NCBI RefSeq assembly: GCF_000333895.2
Contig: NZ_ANFM02000013.1
Span: forward strand, 1 to 64,000
From: Grimontia indica
GTDB taxonomy: Bacteria; Pseudomonadota; Gammaproteobacteria; Enterobacterales; Vibrionaceae
Length of the DNA stretch: 64,000 nt
Reading direction: 5' to 3'
The notes beneath the pieces were generated by a model. That model did not search any database, was not told the DNA's origin, and saw nothing but the letters and a program-made list of their open reading frames with translations. The number at the start of each line of letters is the position of its first letter. Positions within the stretch are counted from its first letter, which is position 1. Position numbers and translations under genes: made by a program. Positions 45,936 through 54,519 of this stretch are shown here, piece by piece.

Positions 45936-48218
45936 TTACCATGTTGTTAGCGCAGGAATCGCGATAAGCGCATCTTCAAACTGCACCACCACTTGCTGAG
46001 GCTCGATACCTCGGAGTAACACACCATCTGCAACAAACTGACCTTCACGGGCTTCTTTTCCATTTACCTTCACCCAACGGTTACTCTCATTAGAGGTATA
46101 GATATGGGTTTGAAAGTCCATCGCAGGTAAGCGGTTCAATTGCGCAGAATTCAGCTCAGCAATCGGCACAACGTTGCTCTCTGGCTGAGCGCGGTCCAAT
46201 TTCGCTTCCAAGGTACGAGACTTATCACTGCCCATGGCGGCTTCGACTTTCTGTGCCAGCTCAGGGGAAAGCTCAGACAAGTCCAAATCTTCCAATGTCA
46301 GCTCGTCATTCCCTTTCAGTTGTGTCTGATTCGGCGCGGTAAAGGTTGTGCTGCCGATTTCTACCACTTCAGGCTCTGACGGCTCAGACTGAGCAACCTC
46401 TTCTTCCTCAACTGGCTCAATGACAGGCTGCGGCAAAGGCTCAAGCGCAAGTTCAAAGACATCTGAATCTGGCATCACCACAATCTCACCATCTGAAAGC
46501 GCCAGCTTCTCGCCCGGAGTAGCATCAATGCTGCCCACCAGCGTTGGCCCAGGCATTTGCAGCACAGAGTCCAGAACCATAAAGGTCATAGCTCCAGGGA
46601 TACCGTCAGCATCCAAGCCTTTGCTGCGCTGGAACTCACGCACTTTCACGCGCTGCTCTTGACCAAAGGTATTAGATACCGGCGCATTCTCGCCCAGCAC
46701 CAGATTCAGGCGCTGATCCAGCCACTGAACGCGCTCGCCGCGCTGACCAAAGCGGATAAAGTTCGAGTTGCCCAATGGCGGACGCCAAAGCACCAAGGCT
46801 TCGCCGCTCCAGTATTGGTTCAGGAATTCTTCGCTGACCAGCAGACGTTTGTCAGCTGCCAGCAATTCAAACTGACCGTCACCTCTGCCATACAACACGG
46901 CAAACCAATTCTGGCCACCTGTGCCGTTCATTTCCAACACTGCTGGGCGGTCGATGGTCAACAATTGGGAAAGCGGTAAGTTTCCTTTAAAGCAGGCAAG
47001 CTCGCCACGCACATCTGATGAACAGCCCGCTGCCAACACATCGGCATCAAAGCCCCAAAGCTTATAAAGGGACTGCATCGACGAACCTGCACTCAGACTC
47101 TCACGAGTCACTTCGCTAAGTGGCAAAGTGACAATAGTCTGGACCGGCTTGTTAGCCTCGACTTTCACCACAGGTGCCGGCTCGGAAACGACAACGACAG
47201 GCGCTGGTTGTTCAACCACTTCAACAACAGCCGGCTGAGTGACAACCACAGGAGCAGGAGATTCTGTGGCGACCACAATCGCTTCGTCCTCGCTGCCAAC
47301 ACCGAGCCCAACCCGAATAGCGATAGCAAGTAAGGCTGCACCACCAATCGCACCGGCATAAACAGGCCAATAACGTTTGTAGTCAGTCTGTGGCTTGCTT
47401 TGTACCACGCCCTGCCATTCCAATACGTCCTGACAAGCACGCGCCGCAATGACTTTATTGACCTTCTGGCGCGATTCTTTAAACGCCATCTTCAGCGCTT
47501 TATCACACACCAGGTTCACCAGACGTGGCACACCGCCCGTTTCGTTGGCAATCAGTTTAATGGCAGCCCCATCAAACAAAGGCTCCAAACCACCTGCGCA
47601 GCTGATACGGTGCGTGATGTATTGATGAACTTCATCCGGCGAGAGCGGCATCAGGTGATAACGCGCGGTAATGCGCTGAGCAAGCTGACGAAGATTAGAC
47701 TGACGCAGCATTTGCTGCAGCTCAGGCTGACCAATCAGAATCACTTTTAACAGCTTGCGGTAAGAGGTTTCGATATTGGTAAGAAGGCGAAGCTGCTCCA
47801 ACACATCCGGCATTAAATGCTGGGCTTCATCCACCAGCAACACAGTTTGGATGCCTTTGGATTCGTTATTGAACAGCTTATCGGATATGGCGTCATAGAG
47901 GCGCTTAAAGCTGTCTTCCTCTTTGTATTCCACGCCCAGCTCATCGCAAAGCGTTTGAAGCAGTTCGAGAACAGACACACTCGGATTCAGGATCGTTGCA
48001 ACCTGCGTTTTCTCAGGCATGCGATCCAACAAGGCTTTCATGGTGGTGGTTTTACCCGTCCCCACTTCACCGGTTAAAAGCGCCAAACCGCCGCCATCCT
48101 CAATGCCGTTCAAGACATGACTCAGCGCTTCTTTGTGCCTTTCGCTCAAAAAGTAAAATTTAGGGTTGGGCACGATCGCAAATGGCGACTCGGTTAACCG
48201 GAAAAAGTCTTGGTACAT
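45936..48218 (-). CDS. gspAB: Fused type II secretion assembly protein GspA-GspB (ExeAB-like)
   Basis: A 760-residue protein. Residues about 1-270 are an ExeA/GspA AAA+ ATPase with Walker A GEVGTGKT (50-57) and Walker B VLLVDEAQHL (126-135). A transmembrane helix lies at about 287-308, then a Pro/Val-rich linker. A peptidoglycan-binding domain (VREFQRSKGLDADGIPGAMTF) lies near 530-555. The C-terminal 65 residues (VKVNGKEAREGQFVADGVLL, IPAL) look like a GspB domain. GspA and GspB help the secretin cross and anchor to peptidoglycan. It is divergent from cca. Confidence 0.85.
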   Translation of the reverse strand: MYQDFFRLTESPFAIVPNPKFYFLSERHKEALSHVLNGIEDGGGLALLTGEVGTGKTTTMKALLDRMPEKTQVATILNPSVSVLELLQTLCDELGVEYKEEDSFKRLYDAISDKLFNNESKGIQTVLLVDEAQHLMPDVLEQLRLLTNIETSYRKLLKVILIGQPELQQMLRQSNLRQLAQRITARYHLMPLSPDEVHQYITHRISCAGGLEPLFDGAAIKLIANETGGVPRLVNLVCDKALKMAFKESRQKVNKVIAARACQDVLEWQGVVQSKPQTDYKRYWPVYAGAIGGAALLAIAIRVGLGVGSEDEAIVVATESPAPVVVTQPAVVEVVEQPAPVVVVSEPAPVVKVEANKPVQTIVTLPLSEVTRESLSAGSSMQSLYKLWGFDADVLAAGCSSDVRGELACFKGNLPLSQLLTIDRPAVLEMNGTGGQNWFAVLYGRGDGQFELLAADKRLLVSEEFLNQYWSGEALVLWRPPLGNSNFIRFGQRGERVQWLDQRLNLVLGENAPVSNTFGQEQRVKVREFQRSKGLDADGIPGAMTFMVLDSVLQMPGPTLVGSIDATPGEKLALSDGEIVVMPDSDVFELALEPLPQPVIEPVEEEEVAQSEPSEPEVVEIGSTTFTAPNQTQLKGNDELTLEDLDLSELSPELAQKVEAAMGSDKSRTLEAKLDRAQPESNVVPIAELNSAQLNRLPAMDFQTHIYTSNESNRWVKVNGKEAREGQFVADGVLLRGIEPQQVVVQFEDALIAIPALTTW

Positions 48219-48423
48219 GAATATTTCTCTGTTCCCTCAATGGCTCGCAAGGTAGCGCGGCCTAAAGATGAAGTAAAGCCAGTCACAGCTTCAGACTGTG
48301 TAATCAGGGACAGGTTCGCAGCTTTTACACACATCCCTGTATTCTGCGCACGGTTCGCGCCTGCATAGACCCATGGTTTCGGTATATGATGATCACATTA
48401 TTGCTTAGATTTCGGATAGTAAT

Positions 48424-49662
48424 GTGAAAACCTACCTTGTCGGCGGTGCCGTTCGCGACGAACTCCTCGGCCTGGAAGTCAAAGATCGGGACTGGGTCGT
48501 GGTCGGCGCAGACATTGATTCCATGCTAAACGCTGGTTACCAGCAAGTGGGCTCGGACTTCCCCGTTTTCCTCCACCCTAAAACCCATGAAGAGCATGCA
48601 CTGGCGCGCACAGAACGCAAATCAGGTAAAGGCTACACAGGTTTTGTTTGTGATTTCGCACCAGATGTCACACTGGAAGAAGACCTGCAGCGACGCGATC
48701 TGACCATCAATGCCATTGCGAAAGCCGAAGATGGATCTCTCATTGACCCTTACGGTGGCCAGCAAGATCTCAACGATCGTCTGCTTCGCCATGTTTCCCC
48801 TGCTTTTGTAGAAGACCCGCTACGCGTGCTGCGCGTTGCACGCTTTGCGGCGAGATTTCATCATCTTGGTTTTCGCGTGGCTGATGAAACCCTCGCGATG
48901 ATGCAGGAAATCGTCGAAAGCGGCGAGCTTGACGCCCTGACCGCCGAGCGCGTCTGGAAAGAATGGGAAAAGTCACTCACCTCCCAGCATCCTGAAGTGT
49001 TCTTAAGCGTGCTGCGAGACTGCGGTGCATTGGCTGTCGTGCTGCCTGAGATAGACGCCCTGTTCGGCGTACCTCAGCCCGAACAGTGGCATCCGGAAAT
49101 CGACACCGGTATTCACACCCTAATGGTCGCCAGACAAGCTGCATTACTGACGGAAGACCCAGTCATCCGCTTTGCTGCTCAAGTTCATGATTTGGGCAAG
49201 GGGCTGACACCACAGGAGGAATGGCCAAGCCACAAGCTACATACCAAGCTCGGTTTGAAACCGATTAAAACCCTGTGCGAGCGCATCCGTGTACCGAACG
49301 CCTACCGCGACGCCGCCCTTCTGGTCTGCGCCGAGCACACCAATGTACACAACGCAGGCGAATTAAAAGCCGCCACTTTCGTCAAGATATTTGACCGCAA
49401 TGACTGCTGGCGAAAGCCCGAGAAAATCCCTCAGCTCGCCACCGCAAGCAAAGCCGATCACCAAGGCCGCACAGGATTTGAAGAGCGTGACTATCCGCAG
49501 TCAGCATGGCTGACCGGCGCGTTTGATGCAGCAAGTGCTGTGGAAGTGAAACCGATTGTCGCTGCAGGTTTTAAAGGCCCAGCAATACGGGAAGAGCTGA
49601 CAAAGCAGCGAATTGAAGCGGTGAAAAAGTATCTGGAAGGGAATAGGGTCCTAGGGTCCTAG
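48424..49662 (+). CDS. cca: CCA-adding tRNA nucleotidyltransferase
   Basis: A 412-residue class II nucleotidyltransferase starting with GTG at 48424 ([15 protein letters not shown]). The catalytic GGxVRD and DxD (KDRDWVVVG), the [10 protein letters not shown] motif and an HD domain with HDLGKGLTP are present. It builds or repairs the 3' CCA end; the HD domain of the enteric enzyme has phosphatase/phosphodiesterase activity. Oddity: the last residues (about NRVLGS) and the TAG stop are encoded inside a CTAGG tandem repeat. Confidence 0.95.
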   Translation: MKTYLVGGAVRDELLGLEVKDRDWVVVGADIDSMLNAGYQQVGSDFPVFLHPKTHEEHALARTERKSGKGYTGFVCDFAPDVTLEEDLQRRDLTINAIAKAEDGSLIDPYGGQQDLNDRLLRHVSPAFVEDPLRVLRVARFAARFHHLGFRVADETLAMMQEIVESGELDALTAERVWKEWEKSLTSQHPEVFLSVLRDCGALAVVLPEIDALFGVPQPEQWHPEIDTGIHTLMVARQAALLTEDPVIRFAAQVHDLGKGLTPQEEWPSHKLHTKLGLKPIKTLCERIRVPNAYRDAALLVCAEHTNVHNAGELKAATFVKIFDRNDCWRKPEKIPQLATASKADHQGRTGFEERDYPQSAWLTGAFDAASAVEVKPIVAAGFKGPAIREELTKQRIEAVKKYLEGNRVLGS

Positions 49663-49786
49663 GGTCCTAGGGTCCTAGAAGGCAGTATCTCCAACTTCAG
49701 ACGTAAAAAAGCGGCACTGTTAGCAGTTGCCGCTTTTTCTATTCCTAGGATCTGCTCTTGCTATTCCTAGGGCCTAGGATCTGCTT
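49645..49786. repeat. CTAGG-type intergenic element, copy 3 (cca/uppP)
   Basis: Left arm: four 8-base units AGGGTCCT (49645-49676) that begin inside cca. Centre: hairpin AAAAAAGCGGCACTG / CAGTTGCCGCTTTTT (49704-49738). Right arm: ATTCCTAGGATCTG and TTCCTAGGGCCTAGGATCTG (49741-49783). The arms are inverted relative to each other (GGTCCTAG against CTAGGAYC). It fills the gap between convergent cca and uppP and probably terminates both. Confidence 0.85.
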
Positions 49787-49804
49787 TTCCAAGCCCTCAA
49801 GCTC

Positions 49805-50608
49805 TTATCGCGTCGCCAGGAACGCCATTAGGCCAAGACCCAGCGCCACACGGTAAATCACGAATGGCTTCATGCCCATCTTGGTCACGAGTTTCAGGAA
49901 CCAGTGGATACACGCATACGCACTGATGAATGAAACCAGCACACCAGTCATGATCGGCGCCCACATGACAGGTACGTCACTTTTCACCAGACCAAGGCCA
50001 AGGTAAGAACCCGCCAGTACGATGATTGGAATCGACATCAGGAAAGAAAAACGCGCCGCAGCTTCACGGGTGTAACCCAGGTAAAGGGCCATGGTCATGG
50101 TCGCGCCAGAACGGGAAGTACCCGGGATCATCGCCAGCGCCTGTGCAATACCAATCCACAGCGCCATTTTCGGCGTGGTTTTGTATTCGTCAAACTCGCA
50201 TTTGGCTTTCACATCAACCCACCAAAGCAGCAGGCCGAAAACAATACAGGTCACCGCAATCACCCACGCTGAACGCAGATAAATTTCGATGATATCTTTC
50301 ATGAAAAGGCCAAACAGACAGGCTGGAATCGTCGCCAGTGCAATCATCCATGCCAGCGTGGCATCAGAAGAACGCTCGCCTTTGAAGATGGAGCGGAAGA
50401 ATGCGCCCAGCAATTGCGTTACTTCCTTTCGGAAGTAGCCCACAACAGCAAGCAAGGTACCCACGTGAACAGCAACATCAAAGGCTAAGCCCTGATCCTG
50501 CCAACCTAGAATTTCTGACGGAAGAATAAGATGCGCAGAGCTTGAGACGGGGAGGAACTCCGTCAGACCCTGAATTAAAGCCAGCGCAAAGGCTTCAAAC
50601 ATGCTCAT
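49805..50608 (-). CDS. uppP: Undecaprenyl-diphosphatase UppP
   Basis: A 267-residue, eight-helix inner-membrane enzyme of the BacA family. The catalytic ends are [13 protein letters not shown] (about 17-29) and [11 protein letters not shown] (about 165-175). It dephosphorylates undecaprenyl diphosphate to recycle the lipid carrier for peptidoglycan and LPS; high dosage gives bacitracin tolerance. It lies downstream of folB-folK on the minus strand, 22 bases after folK. Confidence 0.95.
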   Translation of the reverse strand: MSMFEAFALALIQGLTEFLPVSSSAHLILPSEILGWQDQGLAFDVAVHVGTLLAVVGYFRKEVTQLLGAFFRSIFKGERSSDATLAWMIALATIPACLFGLFMKDIIEIYLRSAWVIAVTCIVFGLLLWWVDVKAKCEFDEYKTTPKMALWIGIAQALAMIPGTSRSGATMTMALYLGYTREAAARFSFLMSIPIIVLAGSYLGLGLVKSDVPVMWAPIMTGVLVSFISAYACIHWFLKLVTKMGMKPFVIYRVALGLGLMAFLATR

Positions 50609-50630
50609 AGTTTTAAGTCACTTATAGTTA

Positions 50631-51116
50631 TTAAAGGGAAAAATCGGTCACCGGCCAAAGGGGTTGTTCTTCTGAGAAAGCATCCCACGCTTCTTGATAA
50701 GTTTTGTCATCACCCGGAATGGTTTGGTCAGGGCAAAGCTCTGCCAACGGCCAAAGGGTAAAGGCAAATTTGTACACATCGTTGCGCGGCAATGTCGGGC
50801 CTTCCGGCTGCGACAGCTCACCGTAAGTCAGCAAATCGATATCCAACGTGCGATCACGGAACTTGATAGCATCTCGCTCACGCCCCCAGCGCGATTCAAT
50901 CTCACGCAATGCAGCCATAATGCCTTCGAGGCTCAGTTCGGTATGAAGTTCAACGACAAGGTTATAAAAATTAGGACCTTCGAAGCCGACGGGAACAGCT
51001 TCAAAAATGCGGGAGCAACGACATTGAGGGTCGAGTTCCCTGAGTGCAGCAATACCTTCAGAGATATGATGCTCGCGCTCAATGTTCGAGCCGACGCTCA
51101 CGAGAACCTGAGTCAC
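50631..51116 (-). CDS. folK: 2-amino-4-hydroxy-6-hydroxymethyldihydropteridine diphosphokinase
   Basis: A 161-residue HPPK. The start VLVSVGSNIERE, SRIFEAVPVGFEGPNFYN and the signature KFRDRTLDIDLLTYG are present. It transfers pyrophosphate from ATP to the pterin in folate synthesis. It overlaps folB by four bases (ATGA), so the two successive pathway enzymes are translationally coupled. E. coli has folB alone at this locus; the added folK is the vibrio-type arrangement. Confidence 0.94.
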   Translation of the reverse strand: MTQVLVSVGSNIEREHHISEGIAALRELDPQCRCSRIFEAVPVGFEGPNFYNLVVELHTELSLEGIMAALREIESRWGRERDAIKFRDRTLDIDLLTYGELSQPEGPTLPRNDVYKFAFTLWPLAELCPDQTIPGDDKTYQEAWDAFSEEQPLWPVTDFSL

Positions 51117-51472
51117 TTGGCGCCTCGCTCAATCACCACACCCACGGTGCGGGCCTGAGGCACAGCACCTGGCTTGCTCACTTTTACGCGAACCCAAGGC
51201 ACAGAGAATTGGGATTGGATCAGCGCCGCAATTTCTTCAGCAACGCGTTCCACTAGGAGAAAACGGCCGTTTTCGACCAAATCGATAATCGCACCACTCA
51301 CTGAGGCATAGTCCAGTGCGTAAGCCACATCATCGCTATCTGCCGCAGGTTTATTGTCGTGTGCCATTTCAATATCAAACACCAGCTTCTGTTTGATTTG
51401 TTGTTCCCAGTCGTAGACGCCGATAGTGGTCACGACTTCAAGCTGCTCAATAAATACTAAATCCATGTTCAC
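51113..51472 (-). CDS. folB: Dihydroneopterin aldolase
   Basis: A 119-residue FolB. It starts MNMDLVFIEQLEVVTTIGVYDWEQ, with the active-site Glu of the GVYDWE motif and the late Lys of VRVKVSKPGAVP. It splits dihydroneopterin into hydroxymethyl-dihydropterin and glycolaldehyde, feeding FolK. It is the first gene of folB-folK-uppP and is divergent from plsY. Confidence 0.94.
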   Translation of the reverse strand: MNMDLVFIEQLEVVTTIGVYDWEQQIKQKLVFDIEMAHDNKPAADSDDVAYALDYASVSGAIIDLVENGRFLLVERVAEEIAALIQSQFSVPWVRVKVSKPGAVPQARTVGVVIERGAK

Positions 51473-51666
51473 TCAAAAATATCAGAGGTCGGATACCCAT
51501 TATGCGCAAAAGCACGTAACATCGGCTCAACCAGCGCCACGGCAAAAATAGCCTGAGCGCTCATTATATCTACACAATATCCTTAAAAAATTGGATACTT
51601 TGTGTCTGGTGCGCGAACTATACCAAGTTCTCGCCGCCCTAGCGAATGTTCAAACTGGATGACTGA

Positions 51667-52299
51667 ATGACTGCTTTTGGCCTATTGATGATCGTACTTG
51701 CATATTTACTGGGTTCCATATCCAGCGCAGTATTGATCTGTCGTCTCTATGGCCTGCCAGACCCACGAGAACAAGGCTCAGGTAATCCAGGTGCGACCAA
51801 TGTATTCCGCTTAGGTGGTCGGCTCGCTGCGGCACTCGTGCTGCTGTGCGACATGCTCAAAGGCACTATTCCTGTCTGGGTAAGCTACCTGTTGGGCGTC
51901 AATCCTTTCATGCTCGGCCTGATTGGTATCGCGGCCTGCCTCGGCCACATCTACCCCATCTTCTTTCATTTTCGTGGCGGTAAAGGGGTCGCAACTGCAC
52001 TCGGTGCCATTGCACCTATAGGCTTAGATCTCACCGGCATGATGTTAGGGACATGGATAGCTGCCGTTTTAGTCACGGGCTATTCTTCTGTCGGCGCACT
52101 TCTCGCGTCTTTGTTTGCCCCACTCTTTACGTGGATGGTCAAACCCCAGTTCACCATGCCTGTCGCCATGCTCTCCTGTCTTATCATTTTCCGCCATCAG
52201 GAAAACATTAAACGTCTCATCCGTGGCGAAGAGCAGAAGATCTGGAACAAAAAGAAGAAGCTGGCGGAGAGTGAAGAGCAGGAAGGGAAAGAGATTTGA
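51667..52299 (+). CDS. plsY: Acyl-phosphate glycerol-3-phosphate acyltransferase PlsY
   Basis: A 210-residue five-helix membrane enzyme. Its conserved loops [15 protein letters not shown] (about 38-52) and [14 protein letters not shown] (about 101-114) are intact. It acylates glycerol 3-phosphate using acyl phosphate made by PlsX. The C-terminus is a charged tail ([16 protein letters not shown]). The stop codon is followed at once by a six-unit CTAGG repeat. Confidence 0.95.
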   Translation: MTAFGLLMIVLAYLLGSISSAVLICRLYGLPDPREQGSGNPGATNVFRLGGRLAAALVLLCDMLKGTIPVWVSYLLGVNPFMLGLIGIAACLGHIYPIFFHFRGGKGVATALGAIAPIGLDLTGMMLGTWIAAVLVTGYSSVGALLASLFAPLFTWMVKPQFTMPVAMLSCLIIFRHQENIKRLIRGEEQKIWNKKKKLAESEEQEGKEI

Positions 52300-52477
52300 G
52301 GTCCTAGGGTCCTAGGGTCCTAGGGTCCTAGGGTCCTAGGGTCCTAGAAGAGATTGGCCCCAACACAGACAAATAAAAAAAGCGGCACTGAAATTCAGTT
52401 GCCGCTTTTTCTGTTCTATAAGCTCTGCTTTTTGCTCTTCCTAGGATCTAGGACCTTTCTTTTTCTAGGACCTGTTC
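52300..52477. repeat. CTAGG-type intergenic element, copy 4 (plsY/tsaD)
   Basis: Left arm: six perfect 8-base units GGTCCTAG (52300-52347) starting on the base after the plsY stop. Centre: hairpin AAAAAAGCGGCACTGAA / TTCAGTTGCCGCTTTTT (52375-52410). Right arm: TTCCTAGGATCTAGGACC and TTCTAGGACCTGTTCTT (52439-52477). This is the fullest copy of the element, ending eight bases before the tsaD stop codon of the convergent gene. Confidence 0.88.
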
Positions 52478-52484
52478 TTCACTC

Positions 52485-53504
52485 TTACCCTTCAATCGGC
52501 TTAAGCGTATCAATCGGCCAGCGTGGGAAAGCTTTCACGCCCAAATCATTGTGCTCGCCGTTTTTCAGGCGCTGCATGCCAGCGTAAGCAATCATGGCAC
52601 CGTTGTCGGTACAGAACTCAGTGCGTGGGTAGTAAACTTCACCACCGATATTGTTCGCCAGCTCTTCCAGCTTGGCACGTAGGTGACGGTTAGCACTCAC
52701 GCCGCCAGCAATCACCACACGCTTCATACCGCACTGTTTCAGAGCGCGCTTACACTTGATCACCAGGGTATCAACGACAGCATCTTCAAACGCACGGGCG
52801 ATATCAGCGCGGGTTTGGTCGTCATTGTCGTTCGCGGCAATGGTGTTGGCGGTGAAGGTTTTCAAGCCAGAAAAGCTCATGTCCAAGCCGGGTACATTGG
52901 TCATTGGACGTGGGAAAGTGAAGCGGCTGCTGTCGCCTTTTTCTGCCAGCTTAGAAAGCAGAGGGCCACCCGGGTAATCCAGGTTCATCAGCTTCGCAGT
53001 TTTGTCGAACGCTTCGCCGGCAGCATCATCAATCGATTCGCCAAGGATCTGGTATTCACCGATACCTTTTACTTCAACGATCATCGAGTGACCGCCTGAT
53101 ACCAGCAGCGCAATAAACGGGAACGGAGGAGGGTTATCTTCCAGCATCGGCGCCAGCAAGTGACCTTCCATATGATGAACTGCCACCGCAGGAATGTCCC
53201 ACGCATAAGCCAGACTTCGGCCAATCGTCGCACCAACCAACAGTGCTCCCACCAGACCCGGACCTGCCGTGTAAGCCACGCCATCCAAGTCTTTCGGCGT
53301 CAGGCCCGCTTCTTTCAGCGCAGCTTTAACCAGCGGAATCGTCTTCTTAACGTGATCGCGAGAAGCCAGTTCAGGCACCACACCGCCGTAATCAGCATGC
53401 AGTTTTACCTGGCTGTATAACTGGTGCGCTAACAGACCTTTTTCATCATCATAAATAGCCACGCCGGTCTCATCGCACGACGTCTCGATGCCCAGAATTC
53501 GCAT
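52485..53504 (-). CDS. tsaD: tRNA N6-threonylcarbamoyladenosine synthase subunit TsaD
   Basis: A 339-residue ASKHA-fold protein. [17 protein letters not shown], the metal-binding HHMEGH, the nucleotide loop VSGGHS and the late [14 protein letters not shown] are intact. With TsaB and TsaE it transfers threonylcarbamoyl to A37 of ANN-decoding tRNAs. It is divergent from the rpsU-dnaG-rpoD operon, as in E. coli. Confidence 0.97.
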   Translation of the reverse strand: MRILGIETSCDETGVAIYDDEKGLLAHQLYSQVKLHADYGGVVPELASRDHVKKTIPLVKAALKEAGLTPKDLDGVAYTAGPGLVGALLVGATIGRSLAYAWDIPAVAVHHMEGHLLAPMLEDNPPPFPFIALLVSGGHSMIVEVKGIGEYQILGESIDDAAGEAFDKTAKLMNLDYPGGPLLSKLAEKGDSSRFTFPRPMTNVPGLDMSFSGLKTFTANTIAANDNDDQTRADIARAFEDAVVDTLVIKCKRALKQCGMKRVVIAGGVSANRHLRAKLEELANNIGGEVYYPRTEFCTDNGAMIAYAGMQRLKNGEHNDLGVKAFPRWPIDTLKPIEG

Positions 53505-53608
53505 AACACCTCAGCTCACTTGGATCACAGATCGATCCGCTTTCGATCTGCTGGTTTCTAAATCAGGCGGCAATCTTACATGGGCGGCATCAAATTCACC
53601 AGTTATGC

Positions 53609-53638
53609 TTTACAAGCACCCTAGTATCGGATTAGAAT
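53609..53638 (+). promoter_or_regulatory. Probable promoter of the rpsU-yqeY-dnaG-rpoD operon
   Basis: -35 TTTACA (53609-53614), an 18-base spacer and -10 TAGAAT (53633-53638) lie about 75 bases before rpsU. No clear LexA or heat-shock sigma site was recognised here. Confidence 0.55.
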
Positions 53639-53712
53639 TCCGCACCATTTTTAATCAAAGCTGGTCAATCTGTCTCCAGCGATAACTGACTAACCCCTGA
53701 GGTGAAAGGCAC

Positions 53713-53928
53713 ATGCCAGTAGTTAAAGTACGTGAAAACGAACCATTCGACGTAGCACTGCGTCGCTTCAAGCGCTCTTGTGAAAAAGCAGGTATCCTTT
53801 CTGAAGTTCGCCGTCGTGAGCACTTCGAAAAGCCGACTACCGTTCGCAAACGCGCTAAAGCAGCTGCAGTTAAACGCCACCTGAAAAAGCTGGCTCGCGA
53901 AAACGCACGTCGCGTTCGCCTGTACTAA
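53713..53928 (+). CDS. rpsU: 30S ribosomal protein S21
   Basis: A 71-residue highly basic protein. [20 protein letters not shown] and the C-terminal [12 protein letters not shown] are near invariant in gammaproteobacteria. It is part of the small subunit near the anti-Shine-Dalgarno region. It is the first gene of the macromolecular synthesis operon. Confidence 0.98.
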   Translation: MPVVKVRENEPFDVALRRFKRSCEKAGILSEVRRREHFEKPTTVRKRAKAAAVKRHLKKLARENARRVRLY

Positions 53929-53952
53929 TTACGATTAATACAGGATTGCGAG

Positions 53953-54396
53953 ATGGAATTGATTGAACGTCTGAAAGACGAACAAAAAACGGCGATGAAA
54001 GCCAAAGACAAACCTCGTCTTGGCACTATCCGTTTGATCATGGCTGCAATTAAACAGCAAGAAGTTGACGGTCAGAAAACTCTGAACGAAGACGAAGTGC
54101 TGGCAGTGATGACCAAAATGGTTAAGCAGCGTCGTGATTCTGTTTCGCAATATCAGTCAGCAGGCCGTGATGACCTGGCTGATGTGGAACTGGCAGAAAT
54201 TTCCGTTCTGGAAGAGTTCATGCCAAAGCCACTCAGCGACGAAGAAGTTGATGCTCTGGTGAAAGAAGCCATCGCAACTTCTGGAGCAGGCTCCATGCAA
54301 GACATGGGTAAAGTCATGGCCGTTCTGAAACCTTTGGTTCAGGGCCGAGCTGACATGGGTAAAATCAGCCAATTGGTTAAAGCTAATCTGGCTTAA
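53953..54396 (+). CDS. GatB/YqeY domain protein
   Basis: A 147-residue helical protein (MELIERLKDEQKTAMKAKDK; LEEFMPKPLSDEEV; QDMGKVMAVLKP). It is homologous to the C-terminal tRNA-binding domain of amidotransferase subunit GatB. Its role is unknown, perhaps tRNA-related. It lies between rpsU and dnaG, an insertion found in vibrios and many other bacteria but not in E. coli. Confidence 0.93.
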   Translation: MELIERLKDEQKTAMKAKDKPRLGTIRLIMAAIKQQEVDGQKTLNEDEVLAVMTKMVKQRRDSVSQYQSAGRDDLADVELAEISVLEEFMPKPLSDEEVDALVKEAIATSGAGSMQDMGKVMAVLKPLVQGRADMGKISQLVKANLA

Positions 54397-54408
54397 CTTT
54401 TATCCGAC

Positions 54409-54455
54409 CTGCAAACAAGCCGTGCTATCCATTTTTGGAGTGCGCGGCTTGTTCG
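54409..54455 (+). terminator. Possible attenuator between yqeY and dnaG
   Basis: The arms ACAAGCCG (54414-54421) and CGGCTTGT (54445-54452) enclose an imperfect inner stem; the 3' side has only TTCG rather than a clean U run. In E. coli an internal terminator or processing site between rpsU and dnaG keeps primase low. This hairpin sits in the matching place but is weak as an intrinsic terminator. Confidence 0.35.
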
Positions 54456-54519
54456 TATTCGCTCAGTAGCAAATACTGAGAGTACCCTCTTCTCTTATTC
54501 ACCGAATGCATAAAGGTTT

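Noticed and set aside
45861-52347. CTAGG arrays as CRISPR
   Set aside because: Units are 7-8 bases with no spacers and there are no cas genes; they are simple tandem repeats.
54409-54455. Strong terminator between yqeY and dnaG
   Set aside because: The hairpin lacks a U run, so it is listed only as a low-confidence attenuator.
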